DNA from: QHYU01 sp041493955
GTDB taxonomy: Bacteria > Acidobacteriota > Terriglobia > Acidiferrales > UBA7541
DNA length: 61,304 bases
Reading direction: 5' to 3'
NCBI GenBank assembly: GCA_041493955.1
Contig: JBGPZW010000002.1
Location: forward strand, 1-61,304
Shown piece after piece: positions 9,868 through 19,458 of the stretch. The position numbers were made by a program, and so were the translations under genes. The notes below the pieces were generated by a model that did no database searches, was not told the origin of the DNA, and saw only the letters and a list, made by a program, of their open reading frames with translations. Within the stretch, counting starts at the first letter, position 1, and each line of letters opens with the position of its first letter.

Positions 9868-10755
9868 GTGAAGAGGACTTTACTGAGAGGCCGGACCCCA
9901 ATCTGGATGCTCTGGCTGGCGGCGCTTCCGCTTCTGGCGGCCGGTTGTGCCGTGAGCAAGAAGCGCGTCGTGCCGCCCGCACAGGTGCGCCCCGCCCTCG
10001 ACGCCACCGCCGACCAGCTCATCGCGCAGTACAACCAGCAGGCGCGCGCCGTGCGCAGCCTGAACGCCGCCGTCGAGCTGACCCCCGTGGCGGGCTCGGC
10101 TTATACCGGCGTCATCGAGGAGTACCACGACGTTCGCGGCTTCATCCTCGCGCAGCGACCCGCGCACATCCGCATGATCGGCCAGGCCCCCGTCGTCGCC
10201 AAAAACGTCTTCGACATGGTCAGCGACGGCGAAACCTTCCGCATCTTCATCCCCTCGAAGAACAAATTCATCGTCGGCCGGGCCGCCTTCGAGCGCCCGG
10301 CGAAGAAGCCCATCGAAAATCTGCGCCCGCAGCATCTGCTCGACGCGCTGTTCTGGTCGGAGCTGCCCGCCGACCAGCCCGTGCTCTTCGAGGAGCTCAA
10401 TGCCGATCCCGCGCGCTACTACGTCCTCACCGTCCTCCGCGGCTCCGCGCCGCTCGAGATCGCACGCAAGATCTGGTTCGACCGCGCCGATTTGAGCCTC
10501 GCGCGCATCCAACTCTACGGGCCTGGCGGGCGCCTGTTGGCCGACATTGGCTACGCCGACTGGCAGCCCGTGGCCGGCGTTCGCTATCCGCGGCAGATCT
10601 CGCTCGCGCGGCCCCACGACGACTATCGCCTCGGGGTGCGCATCACCACTTTGAAGCTCAACGAAGACATTGCCGCCGACCGCTTCCGTCTCGACCAGCC
10701 GCCAGGCACCGAGCTGGTCCGCGTGGGCGAAGGCGACACGGCGGTGCGCCCGTGA
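9868..10755 (+). CDS. Outer-membrane lipoprotein with LolA/LolB-like fold
   Basis: 295 residues. A lipoprotein signal ends in the lipobox LLAAGC, so Cys27 would be acylated; the following Ala-Val gives no inner-membrane retention signal. The body has the alternating strand pattern seen in LolA/LolB-like proteins: hydrophobic strands carrying short basic turns, and a central DMVSDGETFRIFIPSKNKFIVG hairpin comparable to LolA's substrate-cavity strands. Its GTGA end overlaps the permease start. It may be a LolB-like acceptor, though assignment rests on fold pattern only. An alternative ATG at 9907 would remove the basic N-region of the signal. Confidence 0.7.
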   Translation: MKRTLLRGRTPIWMLWLAALPLLAAGCAVSKKRVVPPAQVRPALDATADQLIAQYNQQARAVRSLNAAVELTPVAGSAYTGVIEEYHDVRGFILAQRPAHIRMIGQAPVVAKNVFDMVSDGETFRIFIPSKNKFIVGRAAFERPAKKPIENLRPQHLLDALFWSELPADQPVLFEELNADPARYYVLTVLRGSAPLEIARKIWFDRADLSLARIQLYGPGGRLLADIGYADWQPVAGVRYPRQISLARPHDDYRLGVRITTLKLNEDIAADRFRLDQPPGTELVRVGEGDTAVRP

Positions 10756-11852
10756 TCGGCCAGATGATCGTGCGCAACATCCTGCACCGGCCGGTGCGCA
10801 CGCTGGTCAGCGTGGTGGCCGTGGGCGTCGAGGTTTCGCTCGTGCTGGTCATTGTCGGCCTCACCAGCGGCCTGCTGCAGGAGACCGCCAAGCGCATCGA
10901 AGGCATCGGCGCCGACATCATGCTCCAGCCGCCCTCGTCTTCGGTCTTCCTGGCCTTCAGCGGCGCACCCATGCCCATCAAGATCCGCGAGAAACTGGCG
11001 GAGATGAAGTTTGTGCAGGCCGTCGCGCCGGTCCTGCTGCAATTCAGCTCCTCGGGCGGCGTGGACGTCATCTACGGCATCGACCCGGAAAGTTTTCGCG
11101 CCGTTTCGGGGGGATTCGTTTTTCACCAGGGGCACGACATCTCTGGCCCCGACGACATCCTGGTGGACGATTGGGCCGCCAAAGCCAAGCATGTCCTGGC
11201 GGACGGAACGTTTCGCCTGCTCGACCACGATTTCCACGTTGCCGGCATTGTTGAGCACGGCAAGGGCGCGCGACTCTTTGTCCCCATCCAGACTCTTCAG
11301 GAACTTTCCGGCGCGCGCGACAAAGCCTCGGTCTTTTTCATCAAGTGCACCCGTCCCGAACACACCCAAAACGTCATGGACGAGCTGCGGCAGATTTTCC
11401 CCCGCTATGAGATTCGCCCGCTCAAGGATTTCCTTTCCCTGATGACCTCCTCCAGCCTCCCCGGCCTCGAGGCCTTCATCCGCTCCATGATCGCGCTGGC
11501 CGTAGCCATCGGTTTTCTGGTGATTTTCCTTTCCATGTACACCACGGTTGTCGAGCGCACGCGCGAGATCGGCGTGCTCAAGTCGCTCGGCGCGTCCAAG
11601 GGCTACATCGTCAAGGCCCTGCTCTCGGAGACCACGCTCATCTGCGGCCTGGGCATCGTCGCCGGCATTGCCATGAGCTACGGCGCCCGCGCCGCCTTCC
11701 TCTCACTGTTCCCGACCCTCTCGATCCTGATCACTCCTGGCTGGATCCTTCGCGCCGCCGTCATTGCCGTGCTCGGCGGCCTGCTCGGCGCCAGCTATCC
11801 CGCCTGGCTCGCCAGCCGCAAAGACCCCATCGAAGCCCTCGCCTACGATTAG
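10752..11852 (+). CDS. ABC transporter permease, FtsX/MacB/LolC type
   Basis: 366 residues. One N-terminal membrane helix (about 15-40), a periplasmic MacB-like domain (about 45-235), then three helices in the FtsX domain. The motifs ERTREIGVLKSLGASKGYIV near 270 and a final YPAWLASRKDPIEALAYD are hallmarks of this family. It needs an ATPase, and none is adjacent. The nearest candidate is the lone LolD/MacB-type ATPase at 23386. GTG start overlaps the upstream lipoprotein stop by 4 nt. The likely role is moving lipoproteins or other lipophilic cargo out of the inner membrane. Confidence 0.88.
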   Translation: MIGQMIVRNILHRPVRTLVSVVAVGVEVSLVLVIVGLTSGLLQETAKRIEGIGADIMLQPPSSSVFLAFSGAPMPIKIREKLAEMKFVQAVAPVLLQFSSSGGVDVIYGIDPESFRAVSGGFVFHQGHDISGPDDILVDDWAAKAKHVLADGTFRLLDHDFHVAGIVEHGKGARLFVPIQTLQELSGARDKASVFFIKCTRPEHTQNVMDELRQIFPRYEIRPLKDFLSLMTSSSLPGLEAFIRSMIALAVAIGFLVIFLSMYTTVVERTREIGVLKSLGASKGYIVKALLSETTLICGLGIVAGIAMSYGARAAFLSLFPTLSILITPGWILRAAVIAVLGGLLGASYPAWLASRKDPIEALAYD

Positions 11853-11931
11853 CCCCGCGGCTTCGTACCGCCCGTGTCCCGCCGGCGGGTTTGCCTGCAT
11901 CGGGCGCCTCGTCGCCTCCATTGCCCTATGT

Positions 11932-11976
11932 TGTCATTCCGAACCCCGGCCTTGCCGGGGTGAGGAATCCCTCTCC
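11932..11976. repeat. REP-like palindrome
   Basis: TGTCATTCC at the left, a perfect 7-bp hairpin CCCCGGC-CTT-GCCGGGG at 11944-11960, then GAGGAATCC at the right. It is the same type as at 4220 and 43181. Confidence 0.65.
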
Positions 11977-12025
11977 AGAACGCCTGAACCGCATGAAAGG
12001 ACTCGTGTAGCGGCCGCCTGGAGTT

Positions 12026-12044
12026 GACCCCGGCGGGGTCTTTT
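12026..12044 (+). terminator. Possible intrinsic terminator
   Basis: GACCCC-GGC-GGGGTC hairpin followed by TTTTA on the plus strand, downstream of the permease gene. The T tract is short. It lies at the convergent junction with the 50-codon minus-strand gene. Confidence 0.4.
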
Positions 12045-12195
12045 ACAGGGAACTCGGCAACGGGAACAGAATCAGGCCGACGATGGCCAGAAGATGAATC
12101 AGGACAAGATAGAAAAGAACCGCGCCTTTGCCTCGAGCAGGTTTCCAAACAGGCTGCTCCCAGGGTCGAATCTCCTGAATGGTTGTCTGACTCAT
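12043..12195 (-). CDS. Small single-pass membrane protein (50 aa)
   Basis: Begins at an ATG with a strong AGGAGG 4 nt upstream, so translation is likely. A soluble first half (residues 1-24) is followed by one hydrophobic helix, ending FPLPSSL. The helix (VLFYLVLIHLLAIVGLI) resembles the first membrane segment of acyl-CoA/fatty-acid desaturases. It could be a truncated desaturase remnant or a true short protein; nothing desaturase-like continues in frame past the stop. It is the last gene in the run after rpoD. Confidence 0.6.
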   Translation of the reverse strand: MSQTTIQEIRPWEQPVWKPARGKGAVLFYLVLIHLLAIVGLILFPLPSSL

Positions 12196-12349
12196 GTCGC
12201 CTCCTGGTCGGAACATTCTCGCACTCGTACAGGCACTTCCGCCTCCAGGTCGCGCATGGCCGATAGCTGTGGCGCGTCCCGAACGGCGATTGGACCAACC
12301 TGGAGAGACTTTGTGGGGGCAGAGAACCCAGTCTGAAAGCCGCCCGCAG

Positions 12350-12511
12350 TTATTCTTGCGGCTCCGACTTGGTGGCCACGGCTGTGCTTTCACTCGGTGC
12401 TTGGTTTTCCGCGCGGTTGGCGAGTTTTTTCTGCGCACGGCGTTCCGTCTTCACACGCTGCTTTTCCAGTCGCTTCATTTCCTTTTGGCGTTTTTGGAAC
12501 GTGATGGCCAT
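12350..12511 (-). CDS. Small basic protein (53 aa), conserved hypothetical
   Basis: The ATG at 12511 has AAGGAGAT 6 nt upstream, a near-ideal ribosome site. The first 35 residues are dominated by Lys, Arg and Gln in heptad-like order (FQKRQKEMKRLEKQRVKTER), likely one long helix able to bind nucleic acid or ribosomes. The tail is acidic and disordered. It follows the RRM gene by 65 nt on the same strand. No family assigned. Confidence 0.7.
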   Translation of the reverse strand: MAITFQKRQKEMKRLEKQRVKTERRAQKKLANRAENQAPSESTAVATKSEPQE

Positions 12512-12576
12512 CGGATCTCCTTGAAATGGGATTAGGGCGCTCACAATACTCCGGACGGTACAGACATCGCTTGATG

Positions 12577-12921
12577 CTACCAGCGTGGTTCACGCGGCTG
12601 GCGCGTCGCTGTTCGGTAATCCTCGGTCGAGAATCCGCCTCGGCCGCTCCCGCCGCCCTGTGGCGCGCTCCGCTCGGCCTTGGGGCGCGCTTCGTTCACC
12701 TTGAGGTTGCGTCCCCCGACCTCTTTTCCGTTGAGACCTGCAATTGCCTTAGCGGCCTCTTCGTTATTGGGCATTTCCACAAAAGCGAAGCCACGTGCCC
12801 GGCCAGTCTCTCGGTCCATCACTACGTGGACGCGCGTGATCTGTCCGAACGGTTTGAACAACTCCTGCAAATCACTTTCCGTGGTCTGAAAACTCATGTT
12901 CCCAACAAACAGGTTCTTCAT
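12577..12921 (-). CDS. Single-RRM RNA-binding protein
   Basis: 114 residues: one RNA recognition motif (1-80) plus a Gly/Arg/Ser-rich tail. RNP2 is LFVGNM at residues 4-9 and RNP1 is RGFAFVEM near residues 43-50, with the aromatic positions present. This layout matches the cyanobacterial and proteobacterial glycine-rich RRM proteins often induced by cold. The ATG is preceded by GGAGAGGG. It lies 74 nt downstream of rpoD and probably shares its transcript. Confidence 0.93.
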   Translation of the reverse strand: MKNLFVGNMSFQTTESDLQELFKPFGQITRVHVVMDRETGRARGFAFVEMPNNEEAAKAIAGLNGKEVGGRNLKVNEARPKAERSAPQGGGSGRGGFSTEDYRTATRQPREPRW

Positions 12922-12995
12922 GTTCCCTCTCCTTCACAGCGCCGGTGGCGTTTCCGGTCTCGAGTACCGAACGGGGCGGCAGTCCAGTGTTGTTC

Positions 12996-14648
<1,653 letters not shown>

Positions 14649-14824
14649 AGGTTTCCCCCCTTGTCCGGCCAACTACCGAAGTTGGACGGGCCTGCCCCAA
14701 GGCGATTCCATGGTCGAAAGAAGAACACCCGGACGCCCCTGCTGGATGAGGACAAAGAAAATGCTGAAATCCCACCTGTGAGGTGACTGTCTGCCGCGCT
14801 GCTCTTCGTGTGCCCTTCGGTAAA

Positions 14825-14830
14825 ATTATA
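14825..14830 (-). promoter_or_regulatory. -10 box TATAAT for rpoD
   Basis: Perfect TATAAT on the minus strand; the best -35 at 18-nt spacing is TTCCCT (3 of 6). The leader to the rpoD start would be about 170 nt. Confidence 0.45.
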
Positions 14831-14943
14831 CACCACCAGTGGGACAGGAGGGAAGGGAATGTATTCGTCCACATGATTAATGACACTTTCTGCCTCGGAG
14901 ATCTGGCTGAAGAATCAACCGATTAGTCTGAATTCAAGGCCTG

Positions 14944-14960
14944 GAGCCTCGCAGAGGCTC
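14944..14960. repeat. Perfect 7-bp hairpin
   Basis: GAGCCTC-GCA-GAGGCTC. It has no T tract on either side, so it is probably not a terminator; purpose unknown. Confidence 0.4.
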
Positions 14961-15209
14961 ACAACAACCAGTCAGAATGCGGTCAGAACGCTTCCCGCCG
15001 ATCGAGCGGTAAGTGCTTAAGAACCCTTAGAGTGAAAAACAGTGGCAGGAAGCCCCTTTTCGTGTGTCACGCATCATTCTGGACGAGTACACTTTTCTGC
15101 GCAGGCGATCTGCGATTGATAGCAAACAGTGTTGGGATCGAACACACGCTTGCAGCTTGACACATAATTAGCACAGGTGCTAACTATCGGGCATTCCGAG
15201 GTGCTCTTC

Positions 15210-15590
15210 ATGGTGCGATATCGTTTGCCCCTCACACTTTTCACCGTAGTGGTTGCGAGCATCTGCGTGCCCCTTCTCGCTCGTCCTCATGCCAAAACCT
15301 GGATAGCTTGGGTGAGCGACCAGGCTTGCGGCGCGAAACATAGCGAACCAGGACATGCCGATTGCATTCGCAAGTGTAATCGCGGTGGAGCCGCAGTCGG
15401 CCACCCGGAATGGAAACCCCAGCCTCTGGTTCTGGTCAATGAATCGGATCGCAGCGTCTGGATCGTAGACAACCCTTCCAGCCTGAGTGGTCTTGAGGGG
15501 CAAAGGGTCAGGGCGGACGTCGAGATCGATGCCAGAAAGAAGGCTGTCCACATCAAGAGAGTGACACCAACTAGTGAAAGGAACCCTTGA
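15210..15590 (+). CDS. Secreted SDxxCGxKH-type acidobacterial protein
   Basis: 126 residues. Signal peptide about 1-23, then a compact domain beginning WIAWVSDQACGAKH and followed by CIRKC. The downstream beta-rich part (LVLVNESDRSVWIVDNPSSLSGLEGQRVRADVEI) resembles small OB-like domains. I recall this motif combination from a large acidobacterial family of unknown function. Three Cys and a His near the N-terminus suggest metal or disulfide chemistry. ATG at 15210 is preferred because GAGG lies 8 nt upstream; the frame opens earlier at GTG 15177. Confidence 0.7.
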   Translation: MVRYRLPLTLFTVVVASICVPLLARPHAKTWIAWVSDQACGAKHSEPGHADCIRKCNRGGAAVGHPEWKPQPLVLVNESDRSVWIVDNPSSLSGLEGQRVRADVEIDARKKAVHIKRVTPTSERNP

Positions 15591-16172
15591 AATGACAAGT
15601 AGCCCTTTCAAGAAAGAGAAAACCCGAGGTTGTGATCTGCACTTACCGCATCAAGAACGGGCATAAAGCGCTACGCGTAGATATGAATCCCGCGAAATGA
15701 AGCCAGAAGCCCCCGATCTGTATGATTTGCGAACGTTTGGATTTGAGTTCCCTAGGAGCTTCGGAAAGCAAGGATTGAAGCTCTAGTTGGCGATCTTAGA
15801 GGTGTGAGGGCGGTACTGCGCCACAGCCCACGCTCCTTTCAATCAGGGTCGAAATGCCCGTTGCAAGCCTTTTGGCAGCCCTATCCGCTGGACGGTAGGC
15901 ACGTTTCTATCCGGCACCCTTCGCATGCCGAAAGGAAACGAGGCTGTTGAAAAACTCTTTTGAGCAGTTCCAGACCTTCTGCGCCGAACCAAGAATCAAC
16001 AACTTGCGAGCCTACGCTGTGAGCAAGAGAGGCATTGGCAGCACTTTTTCAATAGTCTCATTTGGTTCTGGCACAGAGGCAACTTGAGGCGATGTCGGCC
16101 TCGAAGTCTGAGCGGCCCGATGTCTTGTACCCAGTGAAATGTTAGTTTGGACGTAGGACCCGCCCCAGGAGA
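15591..16172. other. Gene-poor region with a mobile-element scar
   Basis: No open frame with recognisable content. It holds a GCACTTAC octamer at 15639 and the inverted-repeat pair at 15940-16059. Confidence 0.6.
15940..16059. mobile_element. MITE-like scar with terminal inverted repeats
   Basis: The left end GAGGCTGTTGAAAAAC (15940) and right end GCACTTTTTCAATAGTCTC (16041-16059) are imperfect inverted repeats; the right end read in reverse is GAGACTATTGAAAAAGTGC. Such GAGGCTGTTGAAAAA ends are common in IS elements of the IS1380/IS1182 kind. Only 120 bp lie between the outer ends and no transposase remains. Confidence 0.55.
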
Positions 16173-17669
16173 TCAAGTCAACTCAGGCATGGGCGGTGCT
16201 TGAAACAATCGCAGGCAGGGTTTCGCCAGCCATCGCGCCCATCGATTGGCGCGGTTGGCGCGCGCGCTGTCGGTGGCAATTCCGGTGTTGGCGTACATCT
16301 GGCGGTAGAGTTTCGAGATGAAAACGAACGCCAAGCGGCCGCGCAGGGATTTGACACAGCGTGACCGTTTCCAGATCGATCGAAGAGTATAGAAACGGTC
16401 CCAAACATCCTGGCTCCGCCAACGGATCTCCTCGGCGGACATGAGCGGATGGGACATGTACACCTTGGGCCGAAGGGCCTGGGGAATGAGCCAGTATCGG
16501 GTCAGAGGAATTCCCGCAATCCGTGTGGGATCGGTCTCCAGCGATTTTTCCCAGCGCTGGAAGTCCACCGTACCGGGAAAAGGCGTCATCAGGACGAACT
16601 GCGCAAAGGTCAAATCAGCCTCCGCTGCCAGCGCGGCGGTAGCCTGGAAGGTGTCAGGGCGGTCAGTCGGAAGTCCGAAGATGAATGAGCCCAGTACATG
16701 CACGCCATGCTGCCGGAAAGTGCGGAGCCGCTGCACGAGATCGGGGCCTGCGGAATTGAACTCCTTGAAGACGGCCTTCAGCCCCTCCGGCGTAACCGAT
16801 TCGACTCCGACCAAGGCTCCCTTAATCCGGGCCCTGCGCATGGCGTCTAGGAATTCTGGATCTACTGCCGCTTCCATGGTGATTTGGGTGAAGAACACCA
16901 TGTCCTTTGGCAGCTCGGCCAAACGAGCCATCAGTTCAAATCGTTCGTCCCGTATGGCCTGCAGTTGTGCGACTTTGTCGTGGGCATTTTGACGCCGGGC
17001 CAATTCCAAATCTTCCAGCGTGACCGGGTAGAAGTTGTCATCGGCCAGGGCGATAAATCGAAAGCCCATGCGACGCAGTTCGATAATTTCCTGGATGACT
17101 ACATCGGAAGCACGCTGCCGAGGGCGCTGGCCGTCCGTGCGCCAGACGGAGCAAAACGAACAGTGCTTGGGGCATCCGCGCACAGTCTGGACCGAAGCCC
17201 ACATGTAGCTGTCGCGGGGCATCAACTCCCACCGCGCGGGCAGGAATTGGCTGGCTTCGATGCGTCCTCCTTCGTAGACTTGTTGGAGAAATCCACTCGC
17301 GCAATCGGCTAAAACCCTGGCCCAAACGACATCTCCATCCCCTTTCACCACCGCGTGCGCGCCTCCCAGCCGAAACGCTTCCTCCGGGTAGAGGCTGGTG
17401 TGAATACCTCCGAAAATCACATGCGCTCCGCGCTCTCGGGCCATGAGCCCTATTTCGTAGCCACGCAGGGCATTGCCGCTATGGATGCCGATGCCGACAA
17501 CGTCACCCGGCTGAAGCTTCGTGCTGTCGATTGGCGCAAGAGTTTCGTCGACAAGCAGGGGGTCGCCAAAGGAACGGGGAGTAGCCGCGGCAAGTACATA
17601 AAGCCATCGCGGCGTAATGACGCCAACGCCAAACGATAAGTGATTCGGATTGACGAGATGTACACGCAT
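16173..17669 (-). CDS. B12-binding domain radical SAM protein, substrate unknown
   Basis: 498 residues. The N-terminal cobalamin-binding-like Rossmann domain (about 1-135) has VGIGIHSGN and VIFGGIHTSLYPEEA. The radical SAM core begins with CPKHCSFC (Cx3Cx2C for the 4Fe-4S cluster) near residue 165, followed by ALADDNFY and VGVESVT segments typical of B12-dependent methylases and ring-forming enzymes. No partner biosynthetic genes are adjacent; the neighbours are IS remnants and the fumarate reductase operon. The ATG has AAGGA 9-10 nt upstream. The substrate could be a lipid, cofactor or peptide. Confidence 0.88.
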   Translation of the reverse strand: MRVHLVNPNHLSFGVGVITPRWLYVLAAATPRSFGDPLLVDETLAPIDSTKLQPGDVVGIGIHSGNALRGYEIGLMARERGAHVIFGGIHTSLYPEEAFRLGGAHAVVKGDGDVVWARVLADCASGFLQQVYEGGRIEASQFLPARWELMPRDSYMWASVQTVRGCPKHCSFCSVWRTDGQRPRQRASDVVIQEIIELRRMGFRFIALADDNFYPVTLEDLELARRQNAHDKVAQLQAIRDERFELMARLAELPKDMVFFTQITMEAAVDPEFLDAMRRARIKGALVGVESVTPEGLKAVFKEFNSAGPDLVQRLRTFRQHGVHVLGSFIFGLPTDRPDTFQATAALAAEADLTFAQFVLMTPFPGTVDFQRWEKSLETDPTRIAGIPLTRYWLIPQALRPKVYMSHPLMSAEEIRWRSQDVWDRFYTLRSIWKRSRCVKSLRGRLAFVFISKLYRQMYANTGIATDSARANRANRWARWLAKPCLRLFQAPPMPELT

Positions 17670-17773
17670 CAGACGCTCTTCCTTCTAGGATGTGCTAGTG
17701 GTCCAGCGCCCAGATCCGGATATTGATTGGAAGGCCTGAGAGATATGCCGACGAGTATCATAGGCCGCTGCAA

Positions 17774-18136
17774 CGCCCGAGTCAACGCCCCGATGGGCGC
17801 GGCCGACCGTGGCGGGATGCCCACGCGGTGCTGAACGGGATTCTGTGAATTCAGCGCACCGCGGCAACTTAGCACGATCTGCCGAATCGCTATCCTCCTT
17901 ATCAGACCTGCCCTCGTCGCTTCCAGCAGTGGCAGCGCGATGGCACCCTGACTCGCCTCCTGCACCGACTGGCCGAAGACTTGCGCGACCGCGGCAAGAT
18001 CGAACGTCTCTTCGCCTGGCTGCATAACTTCCGCCGACTGGTCACTCGCTAGGAATACTACCAAACTAACTTCCTGGCCAGGATCCAACTCGGCTGCCTC
18101 AAAATCCTCTTGAGGTATTTGGGAGATGGTTTCTAG
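17774..18136 (+). pseudogene. IS5-family transposase remnant with internal deletion
   Basis: One continuous frame reads like an IS5/IS427-group transposase: GRGRPWRDAHAVLNGIL, then DLPNRYPPYQTCPRRFQQW and LAEDLRDRGK. It then jumps directly to the C-terminal block IERLFAWLHNFRRLV and GCLKILLRYL. The whole catalytic middle (DDE core, roughly 100+ residues in relatives) is missing at the GK/IERL junction near 17999. Three in-frame stops break it: TGA at 17846 where the family has Trp, and TAG at 17870 and 18050. It is dead and cannot transpose. Confidence 0.85.
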
Positions 18137-18153
18137 TATCCCCACGTCCTCGT

Positions 18154-18663
18154 CTAGGTTGGCGGGCTATCGTGAGCCTCAAAAAATGCGAACTCTTGCT
18201 CCCACTCTGAACCCGTTCGGCTCTGCAAAAGCCGCACGCAGCGATTCCAGCGCAGGATCGTGTCGTCGTTGTCGGCCGGACGGATCTTCTCAGCTTCCGC
18301 GAAACAGTGCATCGCTTTTTCGAAGAGAACCAGCAACGTGTGCGGTAAGGAACCCGCGCGGAGTTGCGCTTTCGCACGCCGCTCATGGAACAAGCCCGTA
18401 TAGTAGAGCCGCTCGTACGGGTTGGTGAGGCTTTGGAAGATTTCCTCTACTTCCGCGCAACGGTCCGATCCTCCACCCGTGAACTGGTCAGTGATTGTCA
18501 GGCCAAGCAGCCGCCGTGCCAATTGGTGGTGGGGATCCACGGCCAAGACGTCGCGGCAAATCGATTCTGCTTCCTCCGGTTCATTTAGGTATCGGTACAC
18601 CTCCGCTTTGGCAATGGCTGCGGGAACGCCGCCTTTCGAGATCGGTCTTAATCTGTATTCCAT
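18154..18663 (-). CDS. TPR-like hypothetical protein downstream of frdD
   Basis: 169 residues, soluble. The first 60 residues form a TPR-like helical hairpin (AEVYRYLNEPEEAESICRDVLAVDPHHQLARRLLGL). A second helical part carries the YERLYYTGLFHERRAKAQL stretch. It starts 12 nt after the frdD stop on the same strand, so it belongs to the frd transcript and may be an assembly or maturation helper for that complex. That role is inference from position only. Confidence 0.8.
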   Translation of the reverse strand: MEYRLRPISKGGVPAAIAKAEVYRYLNEPEEAESICRDVLAVDPHHQLARRLLGLTITDQFTGGGSDRCAEVEEIFQSLTNPYERLYYTGLFHERRAKAQLRAGSLPHTLLVLFEKAMHCFAEAEKIRPADNDDTILRWNRCVRLLQSRTGSEWEQEFAFFEAHDSPPT

Positions 18664-18675
18664 GGAGCTCCCTCC

Positions 18676-19029
18676 TCACCTCAGATTCCAAAGCAGGTAG
18701 CCTGCAACGATCGTTCCCAGCACCGCACCCCCGTAGCAAAAAACCATGATCACCTCGGTGAGGTGCTTAATCTGCAGTCCGTCGTAGAGGGTATAACGGA
18801 ACCGGTGGGCCCAGTGAGACAGCGGCAATGAGCACAGCACGAAGAGATACATTCGTACAAGCGGTTGTCGCGTGAGCGCGTGCAGTGCTTCATAGCTCGG
18901 TGAGCTGATCCAGCCCAGCGGGAATGCCAGTGTGAACAGGAACAGGTGCACGGGGATGAGAAACGCTGCTACCACCCCACCAGCGCTGAACAGACTCCAA
19001 AGAAACGGCTCCACCAGTCGCTTCGCCAT
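18676..19029 (-). CDS. frdD: Fumarate reductase membrane subunit D
   Basis: 117 residues, close to E. coli FrdD (119). Three hydrophobic helices, with the His-containing segment SLPLSHWAHRFRYTLYDGLQIKH matching the FrdD/SdhD quinone-side helix. It anchors the FrdAB catalytic pair to the membrane with FrdC. The ATG abuts the frdC stop (TAA-ATG). Confidence 0.92.
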   Translation of the reverse strand: MAKRLVEPFLWSLFSAGGVVAAFLIPVHLFLFTLAFPLGWISSPSYEALHALTRQPLVRMYLFVLCSLPLSHWAHRFRYTLYDGLQIKHLTEVIMVFCYGGAVLGTIVAGYLLWNLR

Positions 19030-19458
19030 TTACGCTCCGAGGATGATCCAGGCCACGACCGCCGAGACTGCGACCCAAGCCAAGTAATTCGCCGCCGCGA
19101 TGACTAGGTCCGGTAGTCGCTTCCCACCGACTCGCAATACCATGGCCCGCGGGGCCAGGTTGAACCACGTGATCGCGTGCACCACGACAAAAAAGAATGT
19201 CACTGCGTTCAGGGCAATCAGCAGCGGGTTCCGCATCCGCTCTTGCCATTCGGCATAGGCTGCCGGGCCTTTGCTGAGGCAGCTGATCTGTACCAGGGTC
19301 ATCACTATGAACCACGCCACGAAAACGCTGCTGATCTCGCGCAGGACAAACTTCGCATACGACCACTTCCACAACCACCAGTAGGTTGAGACCCGCGTAC
19401 GATACCAGCGCGGATGAAACTCGGTGTACGTAGGTCCGCGTTCTGTTTCGTTCGGCAT
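19030..19458 (-). CDS. frdC: Fumarate reductase membrane subunit C
   Basis: 142 residues with three membrane helices, similar in length to E. coli FrdC (131). The N-terminal segment (YRTRVSTYWWLWKWSYAKFVLREISSVFVAWF) matches the FrdC signature. A conserved His lies in the second helix (FFVVVHAITWFNLAP). Its ATG overlaps the frdB stop by one base (TAATG). Confidence 0.93.
   Translation of the reverse strand: MPNETERGPTYTEFHPRWYRTRVSTYWWLWKWSYAKFVLREISSVFVAWFIVMTLVQISCLSKGPAAYAEWQERMRNPLLIALNAVTFFFVVVHAITWFNLAPRAMVLRVGGKRLPDLVIAAANYLAWVAVSAVVAWIILGA

Larger units (their letters stand above)
14649..15209. other. Intergenic region between divergent rpoD and a secreted protein
   Basis: No gene seen. 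It contains the rpoD -10 box, a perfect GAGCCTC-GCA-GAGGCTC hairpin at 14944-14960 without a T tract, a GTAAGTGC octamer at 15009, and TTGACA at 15157-15162 with only a weak -10 before the next gene. Confidence 0.6.

Noticed and set aside
9945..10751. Long N-terminal extension in frame with the permease gene
   Set aside because: It overlaps the lipoprotein gene in another frame and is Arg/Pro/Ala-rich junk; permease homology starts at the GTG at 10752.
17669..18145. 158-codon minus-strand frame
   Set aside because: Antisense of the decayed IS5 transposase; no recognisable content.
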